A stretch of 64,000 nt of DNA from JBBROS01 sp038229135 (lineage in GTDB: Bacteria > Pseudomonadota > Alphaproteobacteria > Acetobacterales > Acetobacteraceae): positions 34,174-98,173 of the forward strand of contig JBBROS010000010.1 in assembly GCA_038229135.1 (NCBI GenBank), in the 5' to 3' direction. How positions within the stretch are numbered: position 1 is the stretch's first letter; each line of letters starts with the position of its first letter. This document shows positions 17,587-25,985 of the stretch, one piece after another. Below the pieces are notes generated by a model, which saw only the letters and a program-made list of their open reading frames with translations, did no database searches and was not told where the DNA came from. The position numbers were made by a program, and so were the translations under genes.

Positions 17587-18220
17587 TCAGGTTCCCTCAT
17601 GCGGCCCGCCCTCCCCCGGCCCCTCCCGCGAGGGGAGGGGGGAAGCGTCAGTCGCCTCGATGCCGAGTCCTTCAAACCAGGCGAGGGTCGCGTCGAGCGC
17701 TTCGGGCGGGCCGTAGGCGGCCAGTGCCATGAGGCCGAAGGGTTCTGCCCCGATGGCGTCGATGCGGCCCGAGATGATGTTGAGGTCGACCCCGAAGCGG
17801 CGAGAGGCCTCGCTGATGACGGCGCGGGTGGCGTGCGGCCCGGCGAAGAGCACGCGCAGGATACGGCGCTGCTCGCCCGGGCTCGGGGGCGGCAGGCGGG
17901 CGACGGTGCCGGTCGGGATGGCGTCCCCGATGGCCTCGGCGACGAAGCGGCGGGCGAGGTCGCTCTTCGGACGCGTGAAGACGTCGAACACCCGGCCCTG
18001 CTTGACGATGCGGCCCTGGCCCAGCACCGCCACCTCGTCGCAGATGGCGCGGACCACGGCCATCTCGTGCGTGATCAGCAGGACGGTGAGGGCCAGGCGG
18101 TCCCGCAGGGTGCGCACGGGCAACCGCAAGGGAGACGCCGTCGAGCGCCGCCATCGTGCCGCCCGCGGCGGTGCGGACATTGCGGCGGACGCCCTCGAGC
18201 TGGACGAGCGGTTCGCTCAA
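17587..18220 (-). pseudogene. metN: Broken methionine importer ATPase gene (metN remnant)
   Basis: Two frames together make the two ends of a MetN ATPase. The N-terminal piece (from about 18220, LSEPLVQLEGVRR ... AALDGVSLAVA) stops matching just before the Walker A. Within a few bases, near 18125, the match resumes in another frame at the end of the ATPase core: LRDRLALTVLLITHEM, the H-loop, and VLGQGRIVKQG. After that comes the C-terminal NIL-type regulatory domain to about 17660. Walker A, the Q-loop, signature and Walker B are absent, so about 140 codons are deleted and the join is out of frame. The reading frame runs through a CCCCTCCC palindrome before its stop, suggesting that the original 3' end was also lost. 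No metI or metQ is nearby. Confidence 0.8.
17620..17640. repeat. Short C/G palindrome at the end of the metN remnant
   Basis: An 8-bp stem (17620-17627 with 17633-17640) with a 5-base loop, of the same family as at 14300 and 43082. It sits between the convergent Wzt-type gene and the metN remnant, and the remnant's frame reads through it. Confidence 0.5.
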
Positions 18221-18361
18221 GGACGGCACCAGACGGTCATGGGTGCGGTTATGGCGCGGGCGCCTGGTCGTCAATGTCGCGCGTTGGCAGCTTGCGCCCG
18301 TGCTGGCGGCACCTTATTGCAGCCCCCAACACCTCAACGGTGACATTTGGGAGAACGTCCG

Positions 18362-19381
18362 ATGCTCGCACGCCGCACGCTGCTTGCCGCCACCGCCGCC
18401 GGGCTGTCGCTCCCCGCGTCGTCGAATTCCGCGCTGGCCGCGACCAAGACCCTGAAGATCAGCCACCAGTTTCCGGGCGGCACGCTGGAGCAGGGGGATT
18501 TCCGGGACCGCCTGGCGCGGAAGTTCGCAGCCGAGGTAACGAAGCGGACCAATGGCGAGCTCGGGTTCGAGATCTATCCGGGCTCGAGCCTGATGAAGAC
18601 GGTCGCGCAGTTCTCGTCGCTGCGGCGGGGCGCGCTGGACATGACGGTGTATCCTCTGGCGTACGCGGGCGGCGAGGTGCCGGAGGTGAACATCGGGCTG
18701 ATGCCGTGCCTGGTGACGACCTACGAGCAGGGCATGGCGTGGAAGACGCAGCCGATCGGGCGCGAGCTGGTGAGCCTGCTGGACAAGCGAGGCGTGAAGA
18801 TCGTGACCTGGATCTGGCAAGCCGGCGGCACGGCCAGCCGGAGCGTGCCGGTGGTGCAGCCGGACGATGTGAAGGGGCTCAAGATCCGCGGCGGCTCGCG
18901 CGAGATGGACCTGATGCTGAAGTCGGCGGGCGGGATCATCAGCTCGGTGCCGAGCAACGAGATCTATGCGGCCATGCAGACGGGAAGCCTCGATGCGGCG
19001 GTGACGAGCTCCACGAGCCTGATCTCGTTCCGCCTCGAGGAGATCAGCAAGGCCATCACGAGCGGAAAGGCGGGCAGCTTCTGGTTCATGTTCGAGCCGC
19101 TGCTGATCAGCAAGATCGTGTATGACAGCCTGCCGGCGGCGCACCAGAAGGCGATCGACGATGTTGGCCTCGAGATGGAGGCCTTCGGGCTGCAGGCGGC
19201 GAAGGCCGACGACGACGACCTGGCGAAGGTCTATGCCAAGGTGGGCGTGACGGCGCGGGAGATGGACGCGGCCGCCATCGGCAAGTGGAAGGCGCTGGCG
19301 CAGGCGACGGCGTGGAAGGACTTTGCCGAGCGCAACGCGGCCTGCGCGGCGCTGCTGAAACTCGCGGAGGCGGTTGCTTGA
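18362..19381 (+). CDS. dctP: TRAP transporter solute-binding protein (DctP family)
   Basis: Periplasmic receptor of a tripartite ATP-independent importer for an organic acid. The 339-residue protein begins with a twin-Arg-like signal peptide (MLARRTLLAATAAG) cleaved near residue 26. The DctP body includes KISHQFPGG, YPGSSLMKT and the conserved solute-carboxylate Arg region near GLKIRGGSRE. The ATG at 18362 is preceded by a GGGAGAA ribosome-binding site at 18349-18355, which favours it over the earlier in-frame ATG at 18347. Genes for both membrane subunits follow with overlapping codons. The exact substrate cannot be read from the sequence; the family takes up C4-dicarboxylates, aromatic or keto acids and others. 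Confidence 0.92.
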   Translation: MLARRTLLAATAAGLSLPASSNSALAATKTLKISHQFPGGTLEQGDFRDRLARKFAAEVTKRTNGELGFEIYPGSSLMKTVAQFSSLRRGALDMTVYPLAYAGGEVPEVNIGLMPCLVTTYEQGMAWKTQPIGRELVSLLDKRGVKIVTWIWQAGGTASRSVPVVQPDDVKGLKIRGGSREMDLMLKSAGGIISSVPSNEIYAAMQTGSLDAAVTSSTSLISFRLEEISKAITSGKAGSFWFMFEPLLISKIVYDSLPAAHQKAIDDVGLEMEAFGLQAAKADDDDLAKVYAKVGVTAREMDAAAIGKWKALAQATAWKDFAERNAACAALLKLAEAVA

Positions 19382-19986
19382 GCACCCACGGGATCGACGC
19401 TGCTTCAGGCGCGATCCCGGTTGCGGACGTTCCGCGGGCCGGGGTGTTGGGGGTGCTGCAGGCGGCGCTCGATGCGGTGAACGGGGTGATGGCGGCGCTG
19501 TCGGGCCTGGCCATCGCGGTGGCGGGCGCGGTGCTGACGTGGGAGGTGGCGGGGCGCTACTTCTTCAAGATCCCGAGCGATTGGCAGGATGAGCTCAGCA
19601 CGTTCCTGTTGATCGGGGCGACGTTCGCGAGCGCGGCCTGGGTGCAGGCGCGGCGCGGGCACGTGGCGATCGATGCGCTCGGGGCGATCCTGCCGCCGGG
19701 TGCAGACCGGGTGCGGCGGTGGCTGGCCGACGTGCTGAGCCTTGCGTTCGTGACGTTCTTCACCTGGAAGAGCGCGACGCTGCTCGAGGAGGCGCTGGTG
19801 GACGGGCAGACGACGAGCTCCGCCTGGGGGCCGCCGCTGTGGATACCCTACGGGTGCATGACGGTGGGCATGGGGCTGCTCGGGCTGCAGCTCTTGCTGC
19901 AGGTGCTCGGCGTGCGGCATGGCGACAGCCAGCCGGCGCATCTGGCGATCCCGCAGCAAGCAACGGCTGCGGCTGGGCCGAAATGA
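19378..19986 (+). CDS. dctQ: TRAP transporter small permease (DctQ family)
   Basis: Small membrane subunit of the TRAP importer. The 202-residue protein has four predicted transmembrane segments (about 36-58, 73-92, 110-132 and 155-175), with the family block VAGRYFFKIPSDWQDELS between the first two. The start is TTG at 19378, overlapping the dctP stop (TTGA). It gives a 35-residue hydrophilic lead before the first helix, slightly longer than usual, so a later start is possible. Its stop overlaps the dctM start by four bases. Confidence 0.88.
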   Translation: MSTHGIDAASGAIPVADVPRAGVLGVLQAALDAVNGVMAALSGLAIAVAGAVLTWEVAGRYFFKIPSDWQDELSTFLLIGATFASAAWVQARRGHVAIDALGAILPPGADRVRRWLADVLSLAFVTFFTWKSATLLEEALVDGQTTSSAWGPPLWIPYGCMTVGMGLLGLQLLLQVLGVRHGDSQPAHLAIPQQATAAAGPK

Positions 19987-21332
19987 GCGCGCTGCAAACC
20001 GGTCTCCTGTATGGCGGGGCCACGCTGGTGGCCTTGTTCAGCGGGATGCCGATCGCGTTCGCCCTGGGCGGCGTCGCGGTCACGTTCATGCTGTTCTTCA
20101 TGCCGGCGGCCTCGCTCGATACCGTGGCGCAGAACGTCTATGAGGAGCTGGCCAGCATCACGCTGCTGACGATCCCGCTGTTCATCCTGAAGGGTGCGGC
20201 GATCGGGAAGTCCCGGGCGGGCAAGGATCTGTATGACGCGCTGCACACGTGGCTGCACCGGGTGCCCGGTGGCCTCGGGGTGGCGGTGGTGCTGGCGTGC
20301 GGCCTGTTCGCGGCCATGGCGGGGAGCTCGCCGGCCACGTGCAGCGCCATCGGGAGCTCTGGCATCCCGGAAATGCGCAAGCGCGGGTATTCGCCGGGGT
20401 TCGCGGCCGGGCTGGTGGCGGCTGGGGGGACGCTGGGGATCCTGCTGCCGCCCTCCATCGTGCTGATCCTGTATGCGGTGGCGGCGGAGCAGAGCCTGGG
20501 GCGGCTGTTCCTGGCCGGCATCGGGCCGGGCGTGCTGCTGGTGGCGCTGTTCGCCGGGTATGCGGTGTTTCATTGGAAGCTCGAGTTCACGCAGGCCACG
20601 GCGGTGGCGGCGGCGGGCGGGCCGCGGAGCGAGATCCTTCGGCAGGACACCTACACCTTCAAGGACAAGCTCGTGGCGCTGCCGCGGGTGCTGCCGTTCC
20701 TGGTGCTGCTCACGGGTGTGATGGTGGCGCTGTATGGCGGCATCGCGACGCCCTCGGAGACGGCGGGGCTGGGTGCGGTGCTGGCGCTGCTGTTGATTGC
20801 GGCGGTGTATGGCGCCTACCGGATGGTGGACATGAAGCCGATCTTCGCCGGCACGCTGGGCGAGAGCGGGATGCTGCTGCTGATCATCGGAATGAGCCTG
20901 CTCTACAGCTACGTGATGAGCTACCTCCACATCAGCCAGGCGGCCGCGGGGTGGATCGTGGGGCTCGAGCTTGGCAAGTGGTGGCTGCTGGCGGCGATAT
21001 TGCTGCTGGTCGTGGTGCTCGGGTTCTTCCTGCCGCCCGTGTCCATCATTCTCATGACGGCACCGATCATCCTGCCCCCGCTCCGCGCGGCCGGGTTCGA
21101 CCTGGTGTGGTTCGGGGTGGTGATGGCGGTGGTGATGGAGATGGGGCTGATCCATCCGCCTGTTGGGCTGAACATCTTCGTCATCAACCGGATTGCGCCC
21201 GACATCGGGCTCGGGCCGATCATCTGGGGGACGCTGCCGTTCGTCGGGCTGATGGCGGTGGCGGTGGTCATCCTGTCGTTCTTCCCCGGGATCGCGATGG
21301 GGTTGCCGGACCTGGTTTACGGGGCGAAGTGA
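19983..21332 (+). CDS. dctM: TRAP transporter large permease (DctM family)
   Basis: Ion-coupled transport subunit of the TRAP system. The 449-residue protein is highly hydrophobic with about 12-13 membrane segments. It has the family motifs FSGMPIAFALGGVA, SSPATCSAIGS and GGTLGILLPPSIVLILY in the first half, and LPPVSIILMTAPIILPPL and IHPPVGLNIFVIN in the second. Length is standard. The ATG at 19983 overlaps the dctQ stop. It is the last gene of the dctPQM operon, followed by a large inverted repeat that probably ends transcription. Confidence 0.93.
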   Translation: MSALQTGLLYGGATLVALFSGMPIAFALGGVAVTFMLFFMPAASLDTVAQNVYEELASITLLTIPLFILKGAAIGKSRAGKDLYDALHTWLHRVPGGLGVAVVLACGLFAAMAGSSPATCSAIGSSGIPEMRKRGYSPGFAAGLVAAGGTLGILLPPSIVLILYAVAAEQSLGRLFLAGIGPGVLLVALFAGYAVFHWKLEFTQATAVAAAGGPRSEILRQDTYTFKDKLVALPRVLPFLVLLTGVMVALYGGIATPSETAGLGAVLALLLIAAVYGAYRMVDMKPIFAGTLGESGMLLLIIGMSLLYSYVMSYLHISQAAAGWIVGLELGKWWLLAAILLLVVVLGFFLPPVSIILMTAPIILPPLRAAGFDLVWFGVVMAVVMEMGLIHPPVGLNIFVINRIAPDIGLGPIIWGTLPFVGLMAVAVVILSFFPGIAMGLPDLVYGAK

Positions 21333-21344
21333 CTTTTCCTTCTC

Positions 21345-21430
21345 CCTCTGGGAAATGTCTGGGGTGAGGGCTCTTCGTGGTTAGCGCGTGCCGTGGGTCC
21401 CTCACCCCGATCCTTTCTCGGGGGAAGAGG
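21345..21430. terminator. Large inverted repeat between dctM and the esterase gene
   Basis: A perfect 10-bp inner stem (21361-21370 with 21399-21408) is flanked by imperfect C/T-rich and G/A-rich arms reaching from about 21345 to 21430. It lies between convergent genes and overlaps the last codons of the esterase gene, which has its stop at 21402-21404. A two-way terminator is the likely role; this is inferred from position and symmetry only. Confidence 0.5.
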
Positions 21431-22256
21431 GAGCAGTCAGGGCGGCGGTGACGTCGTCGAGGACAGGGGCTCGGCCGGCGAACAGAGGGGTCATGGCGGT
21501 GATGATACCGATGTGGCCGAGGCCGGGGTAGATCTTGGCCTGGACCGGGCCGCCGGCCTGTCGGACCTTGGTGGCCAGGGACAGGGTGTTGCGGGGCTGG
21601 ACGATGTCGTCGGCGTCGCCTGCGAGTAGGGTGAGGGGCGGGTTGCGGCCGTCCACGTAGTTGATCGGTTGGGTGAGAGGGCCGGGGTCGGGCGCAAACA
21701 CCTCGCGCTCCGCGCCCAGCATGGGCAGGAAATCATAGGGGCCGGCGAGGCCGATGACGCCCGCCAGGCGGTCACGCGCGGTGCCGGCGCCGGCCATCCA
21801 CCGGGGGTCGAGGGCGAGCATGGCGGCGTTGTAGGCGCCCGCCGAGTGGCCCATCAGGAACACGCGGGACGGGTCGGCGCCCAGGGCGGCGGCGTTCGCC
21901 AGGGCCCAGGCGGTGGCGGCCGCGTTGTCCTCCAGGAACGTGGGGAAACGCACTTCGGGGAACAGCCTGTAGTCCGGGACGACGACGGTGATGCCGCGGG
22001 CGGCAAGGGGGCGGGCGACGAAGGCGAAGTCATCCCGGCGCCCGGTTCGCCAGGCGCCGCCGTAGAGGAACACGACGAGGGGGCCGGCCGGGCTGTCGGG
22101 GCGATAGACGGTGAGGCCGCCGCTCGGGCCGGGTGCGTAGGCAGCCTGCTGCACCGTGACGCCGCGGCTGGACACGGTGGCGTTGATCAGGTCCGTGGGG
22201 CTGCAGGCGGCGAGGGCGGCGGGAAGGGCGACCAGGAGGCGGCGGGGGAGCGTCAT
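21402..22256 (-). CDS. Alpha/beta hydrolase lipoprotein (BD-FAE/carboxylesterase-like)
   Basis: The 284-residue protein starts with a lipoprotein signal whose lipobox LAAC puts the Cys at about residue 18, so it is probably anchored in the envelope. The hydrolase fold shows the oxyanion-hole block FLYGGAWRTG, the nucleophile elbow GHSAGAYNA, the acidic residue in LLAGDADDIV and the catalytic His in PGLGHIGI. These are typical of the HSL/BD-FAE esterase branch. The substrate is probably a short-chain or feruloyl-type ester; this is not certain. The C-terminal ~12 residues are encoded by an inverted repeat and may be a recent change. crcB lies 34 bases upstream on the same strand. Confidence 0.85.
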   Translation of the reverse strand: MTLPRRLLVALPAALAACSPTDLINATVSSRGVTVQQAAYAPGPSGGLTVYRPDSPAGPLVVFLYGGAWRTGRRDDFAFVARPLAARGITVVVPDYRLFPEVRFPTFLEDNAAATAWALANAAALGADPSRVFLMGHSAGAYNAAMLALDPRWMAGAGTARDRLAGVIGLAGPYDFLPMLGAEREVFAPDPGPLTQPINYVDGRNPPLTLLAGDADDIVQPRNTLSLATKVRQAGGPVQAKIYPGLGHIGIITAMTPLFAGRAPVLDDVTAALTAPSSPEKGSG

Positions 22257-22290
22257 CCGGCGTCAACCCGGCATTGGATCGCGAGTTCCC

Positions 22291-22653
22291 TCAGGCAGGG
22301 GGAGCGGCGAGAGCCCATCCGGCCCAGGTGGCGAGCAGGCAGAGCAGGACGGAGGCGGCGACGTAGGCGAGCGCGGGGAGGGGGCGGCCGGACTGGAGCA
22401 GGTCCAGCGTTTGCAGGCTGAAGCTGGAGAAGGTGGTGAAGCCGCCGCAGAGGCCCACCATGACGAAGGCGCGGGTGGTGGGCGCCGGGCTGGCGGCGCC
22501 GGCGAGGCCGATGAGGAAGCTGCCGCCCACGTTGATGAGCAGCGTGCCCCAGGGGAAGGCCGGGCCGAGCCAGGCGGCGACCGCGATGGCCAGCCAGTAG
22601 CGCGCAAGGCCGCCGAGGGCGGAGCCGGCGAGGACGTAGAGGGAGAGGGTCAC
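22291..22653 (-). CDS. crcB: Fluoride efflux channel CrcB/Fluc
   Basis: Dual-topology inner-membrane fluoride channel that protects cytoplasmic enzymes. The 120-residue protein has four transmembrane helices and the two signatures of the family: INVGGSFLIG in helix 2 with the conserved Asn, and GGFTTFSSFS in helix 3 with the Phe-box and Na-site residues. Length is standard. It is followed on the same strand by the esterase gene. No fluoride riboswitch was recognised in the 130 bases upstream, which instead hold a C/G palindrome. Confidence 0.93.
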   Translation of the reverse strand: MTLSLYVLAGSALGGLARYWLAIAVAAWLGPAFPWGTLLINVGGSFLIGLAGAASPAPTTRAFVMVGLCGGFTTFSSFSLQTLDLLQSGRPLPALAYVAASVLLCLLATWAGWALAAPPA

Positions 22654-22696
22654 AGGTGATCTTCGCTGAGGGCCGCGCGGTCACCCCTCCTCCCAG

Positions 22697-22719
22697 CCTC
22701 CTCCCGCAGGGGGAGGAGG
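22697..22719. repeat. Short C/G palindrome upstream of crcB
   Basis: Perfect 9-bp stem (22697-22705 with 22711-22719) and 5-base loop in the gap between the peptide-binding-protein gene and crcB. A member of the same intergenic family. Confidence 0.5.
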
Positions 22720-22783
22720 GGCGGGCCTGTTCGCGTGTCGTCGTCACTCTCAAGGCGCAAGGTTTGGCCGTGGGACAGTCGCC

Positions 22784-24355
22784 TCACCCCTTCTTCACGT
22801 TCCAGAAGAGGGGGGGCTGGCCCGTGAGATGGCCGGTGATGTTGCTGCGCCAGGCGGCGGATTGGAAGTATTGGCCGAGCGGGACGTACATGGCCTCCGT
22901 GAAGGCCTGCGTCTGGATGGCTGCGGCGGCGCGTTGGCGTTCGGGTTCGGCGGGGGCGTCGATCCAGGCCTGGCGGTATTCCTCGATCTTCGGGTCCGTG
23001 GGCCAGCCATACCAGGCGGCGTTGCCGATGCCGCGAAGGCCGGGGGCGGCGAGAGGGTCCACGTAGTCGAGCGCGGGGAAGGAGGTGCAGAACAGCGACC
23101 AGCCGCCCTTCTCGACCGTTTCCTTGCTGTTGCGGCGCTGGACGACGGTGCCCCAGTCCATGGCCGCGTCCTCGATGTTGAGGCCGATGCGCTTCAGGGT
23201 GGCGGCGACCACCTGGCACATGGCGTCGTAGAAGGGCTGGTCCGTGGGGTGCAGCAGCGTCATCTTCTCCCCGGCGTAGCCCGAGGCGCGGACCATGGCG
23301 CGGAGCTCGGCGTCGGGCTTCGGGCCGAGGCGGTCCATGGACGCGGCGTTCGCGTAGGGCGTGCCGGGCAGGAAGCAGCCGACGGGGGCGTTGTAGGTGC
23401 TGCTGTCGTCGCCCATCACGGCCTGCATGACCTCCCGCGGGTCGATGGCCGCCAGCATGGCTTGGCGGAGTGCGCGATTGGCGGTGGGGCCGTGCAGGTG
23501 GTTGGGGCGCATGACGGGGTAGAGGCCGTACGGGTCGAGCTTGCCGACGACCACGTTGCGGTCCTTCTTGAGGCTCGGGATCAGGTCCGGGATGGGCATC
23601 TCGAGCCAGTCGATCTCACCTGAGCGGAGGGCGTTCACGGCCGTCTGCGCCTCGGGGATGATGCGCCACTCCACACGGTCGATCAGCACGCGCTTCGCCC
23701 CGGCCACGGAGCTGGGTGCGTCGTCGCGGGGGACGTAGCCCTCGTGCTTGGCGAAAACGGCGCGGCTGCCGCTGACATACTGGTCGGGCAGGAAGCGGAA
23801 GGGGCCGGAGCCCACCACCTCCGTGATCTGCTTGAACGGGTCTGTGGCGGCGATGCGCTCGGGCATGATCATGGCCGGGCTAGGCTGGGTCTTGGCGAGT
23901 GCCGCGAGCAAGGGCGGGAACGGGCGCTTGAGGCGAAGCACGATGGTGCGGTCATCCGGCGCCTCCATGGCGTCCAGCAGCGAGGCGACGGTGGTGCCGA
24001 GGCTGTCGCGGCGCATCCAGCGGGCCAGCGAAGCCGTGCAGTCGCGCGCCAGCACGGGGGTGCCGTCGTGGAACACGAGGCCGGGGCGCAGCGTGATGGT
24101 CCAGCGCAGGCCGTCATCCGAGACGGTGTGGCCCTGCGCCATCTGCGGCTGCGGGCGGAGCTGGTCGTCCGTGCCGTAGAGCGTGTCGAACACCAGGTAG
24201 GCGTAGTTGCGGGTGACGGTGGCGGTGGTCCAGATCGGGTCGAGGCTGGTGAGGTTGGCCTGGGGCACGAAGACGAGCGTGCGGCTTCCGGCGGGTTGTG
24301 CGATGGCAGGCAGCGGCAAGGTGGCCGCGGCGGCGAGGAGCGTGCGCCTGTGCAT
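22784..24355 (-). CDS. ABC transporter substrate-binding protein, family 5 (peptide/nickel type)
   Basis: Periplasmic receptor of the DppA/OppA family. The 523-residue protein has a signal peptide (MHRRTLLAAAATLPLPAIA) and the family's LTSLDPIWTT start. The diagnostic ARDCTASLARWM block is present, as is VGSGPFRF, the lobe-hinge region and a C-terminal YVDPLAAP segment. The start ATG at 24355 directly precedes the signal peptide; the frame is open further upstream without coding character. No permease or ATPase gene is adjacent, so this is an orphan receptor. The ligand may be a peptide, opine or glutathione, which family 5 proteins bind. The divergent gene at 24454 shares its 98-base promoter region. 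Confidence 0.9.
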   Translation of the reverse strand: MHRRTLLAAAATLPLPAIAQPAGSRTLVFVPQANLTSLDPIWTTATVTRNYAYLVFDTLYGTDDQLRPQPQMAQGHTVSDDGLRWTITLRPGLVFHDGTPVLARDCTASLARWMRRDSLGTTVASLLDAMEAPDDRTIVLRLKRPFPPLLAALAKTQPSPAMIMPERIAATDPFKQITEVVGSGPFRFLPDQYVSGSRAVFAKHEGYVPRDDAPSSVAGAKRVLIDRVEWRIIPEAQTAVNALRSGEIDWLEMPIPDLIPSLKKDRNVVVGKLDPYGLYPVMRPNHLHGPTANRALRQAMLAAIDPREVMQAVMGDDSSTYNAPVGCFLPGTPYANAASMDRLGPKPDAELRAMVRASGYAGEKMTLLHPTDQPFYDAMCQVVAATLKRIGLNIEDAAMDWGTVVQRRNSKETVEKGGWSLFCTSFPALDYVDPLAAPGLRGIGNAAWYGWPTDPKIEEYRQAWIDAPAEPERQRAAAAIQTQAFTEAMYVPLGQYFQSAAWRSNITGHLTGQPPLFWNVKKG

Positions 24356-24453
24356 GGTCGGTGCCTCCCGGGCATTCGTTTTGCGGTAGTGTAGCGGCTT
24401 GTCGCGCCGGTGAAAGCCTGCGACGTGTTGGGCAACAATAAAGGAATCGTTCG

Positions 24454-25071
24454 ATGCGTCATGCCGCCTATGCCCTGCTGCTCGCGCCCTCGCTGGCCGG
24501 AGGCGCCGCCCTCGCCCAGGAGCGGCTGCCGACCATCCCGCCGGCGCAGTACGACGAAGCACAGAAGAAAGCGGCGGCGGAGTTTCTGGAGGCGCGAAAG
24601 ACCGCGGTGTTCGGGCCGTTCGAGCCGCTGATGCACAGCCCCGAGGTGATGACGCTGGCGCGCTCCATGGGCGACTACCTGCGCTACAAGCCCGGCATCG
24701 GCACGACGCTGTCCGAGCTGGCCATCCTGGTGACGGCGCGGGAGTGGAGCCAGGATTACGAGTGGCACGTGCACGCGCCGATCGCGGCCAAGCAGGGGAT
24801 CAAGCCCGAGATCATCGCCGCCATCCGGGATGGGCGGCGGCCGGAGGGCATGAGCGTGGACGAGACGACGATCTACGATTTCTGCATCGAGCTGCTCCGC
24901 AACAAGCGGGTGAGCGACGCGACGTTCGCGAAGGCGGAGAAGCGTTGGGGCAAGCCGGCGGTTGTCGATCTCGTGGGGATCAGCGGCTACTACACGTTCC
25001 TGGCGATGCAGCTGAACGTGGCGAAGTATGCGGTGCCGAACATGCAGGGGGTGCCGCGGCTGCCGGAGTGA
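24454..25071 (+). CDS. Secreted carboxymuconolactone decarboxylase (CMD/AhpD-fold) family protein
   Basis: The 205-residue protein has a Sec signal peptide ending near ALAQE and a CMD-like domain from about residue 45 to 190. The family's SELAILVTAREW helix and YEWHVHAPIA block are visible. The latter provides the conserved Glu and His of gamma-carboxymuconolactone decarboxylases. The peroxidase-type CxxC of AhpD is missing, so thiol peroxidase activity is unlikely. AAGGAA about ten bases before the ATG at 24454 serves as ribosome-binding site. Secreted CMD proteins of this type are common in Acetobacteraceae and Burkholderiales, but their substrates are not established. Confidence 0.85.
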   Translation: MRHAAYALLLAPSLAGGAALAQERLPTIPPAQYDEAQKKAAAEFLEARKTAVFGPFEPLMHSPEVMTLARSMGDYLRYKPGIGTTLSELAILVTAREWSQDYEWHVHAPIAAKQGIKPEIIAAIRDGRRPEGMSVDETTIYDFCIELLRNKRVSDATFAKAEKRWGKPAVVDLVGISGYYTFLAMQLNVAKYAVPNMQGVPRLPE

Positions 25072-25116
25072 GGCTGCGGCTCGAGAAGGCTGGGATCTTC
25101 GTCCCGCCATTTCCAG

Positions 25117-25206
25117 CGTCATCGCGAGCGCAGCGTGGCGATCCAGGAGCCGCACAGCGCCGGCCCGTCGGCCCCTGGATCGCCGCGCCTTCGGCTCGCG
25201 ATGACG
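25117..25206. repeat. Dispersed ~88-bp imperfect palindrome, copy 1
   Basis: Opens with CGTCATCGCGAGCG and closes with its near-complement CGGCTCGCGATGACG, with an inner pair GGCGATCCAGG / CCTGGATCGCC. The same module recurs at 25886, 34481, 35049 and, decayed, at 50949. Always intergenic or at a gene edge. It resembles the REP/BIME-like elements of many proteobacteria. Confidence 0.85.
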
Positions 25207-25283
25207 GAATCGTTTTGCTGGGGCGTATAGTCAGCACGTAACGTCTTTGTTAACCAATCCCTCAACACAGGGAGCGCAAACTG

Positions 25284-25868
25284 ATGGCCAAGCCAGTCAG
25301 CCAGATCACCAACAACCCGCCCGCGCCGTTCGAACTCAGCATGACGGACGATGCGCTCGTGACGTTCGGGCCGCCGGTTGGCCCCGGGGCGCTGTCGTTC
25401 ACCGACGTGGGCTACTTTCCGGTGAACGCGCTCACGATCGGGGGCATGGCCGAGACGCTGAAGGGCAAGTTCGATGGGCTGTTCGTCCAGTACACGTCGA
25501 AGGGCGTGCAAAACTTCGCGCCGACGGGGCAGCCGACGAATGCCGACTACACGAGCCTGCATTACGACCTGGTGGCCTACAAGGGCGATGTGGTGTTCGG
25601 CCGTGCGGCGGACGGCACGCCGACGGTGGCCGGCGGCAAGCACGTGACGGTGGTGGCGCAGGGCGACCTGATCTCGGGCCATCTCGGCTTCCTGCCCACG
25701 GGCGGGATTGGGGGCGAGGTGCTTGCCTCGTTCAAGGTGGACGGCAAGACGCTCGGCACGCTGGACCTGACGGTGCAGCACGCGGCCGGAGACATCGGGC
25801 CGCGGGCGACCGGGTTCACGCTGGACGGCGGCAACCTGCACGCGACGTTCGTGCCGCTGCCGGCTTAA
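25284..25868 (+). CDS. Hypothetical beta-rich protein
   Basis: I do not recognise this 194-residue protein. It has no signal peptide or membrane segment at the N terminus. Composition is rich in Gly, Thr, Val and Asp with alternating hydrophobic stretches, suggesting a beta-sandwich. The second half contains GGKHVTVVAQGDLISGHLGF and ends in a GFTLDGGNLHATF block that looks like a repeat of the first half's VTFGPPVGPGALSF-type strands. A GGGAG ribosome-binding site lies about ten bases before the ATG at 25284. The gene stands alone between two copies of the 88-bp repeat. Non-classical (for example type I) secretion is possible but not shown. Confidence 0.75.
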   Translation: MAKPVSQITNNPPAPFELSMTDDALVTFGPPVGPGALSFTDVGYFPVNALTIGGMAETLKGKFDGLFVQYTSKGVQNFAPTGQPTNADYTSLHYDLVAYKGDVVFGRAADGTPTVAGGKHVTVVAQGDLISGHLGFLPTGGIGGEVLASFKVDGKTLGTLDLTVQHAAGDIGPRATGFTLDGGNLHATFVPLPA

Positions 25869-25885
25869 GGCTGCCCGCAGCCAGC

Positions 25886-25974
25886 CGTCATCGCGAGCGG
25901 AGCGTGGCGATCCAGGGGCCGCACGGGGCGGTGTTGGGGCTCCTGGATCGCCACGCCTTCGGCTCGCGATGACG
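25886..25974. repeat. Dispersed ~88-bp imperfect palindrome, copy 2
   Basis: Same outer and inner arms as the copy at 25117. It lies 17 bases after the stop of the unknown protein gene, between it and the convergent ThDP enzyme gene, so with copy 1 it brackets that gene. Confidence 0.85.
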
Positions 25975-25985
25975 AGGTTGGCAGG

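Noticed and set aside
22654..22783. Fluoride riboswitch upstream of crcB
   Set aside because: I looked for the conserved pseudoknot motif of the crcB riboswitch and saw only a C/G palindrome. A covariance-model scan would be decisive.
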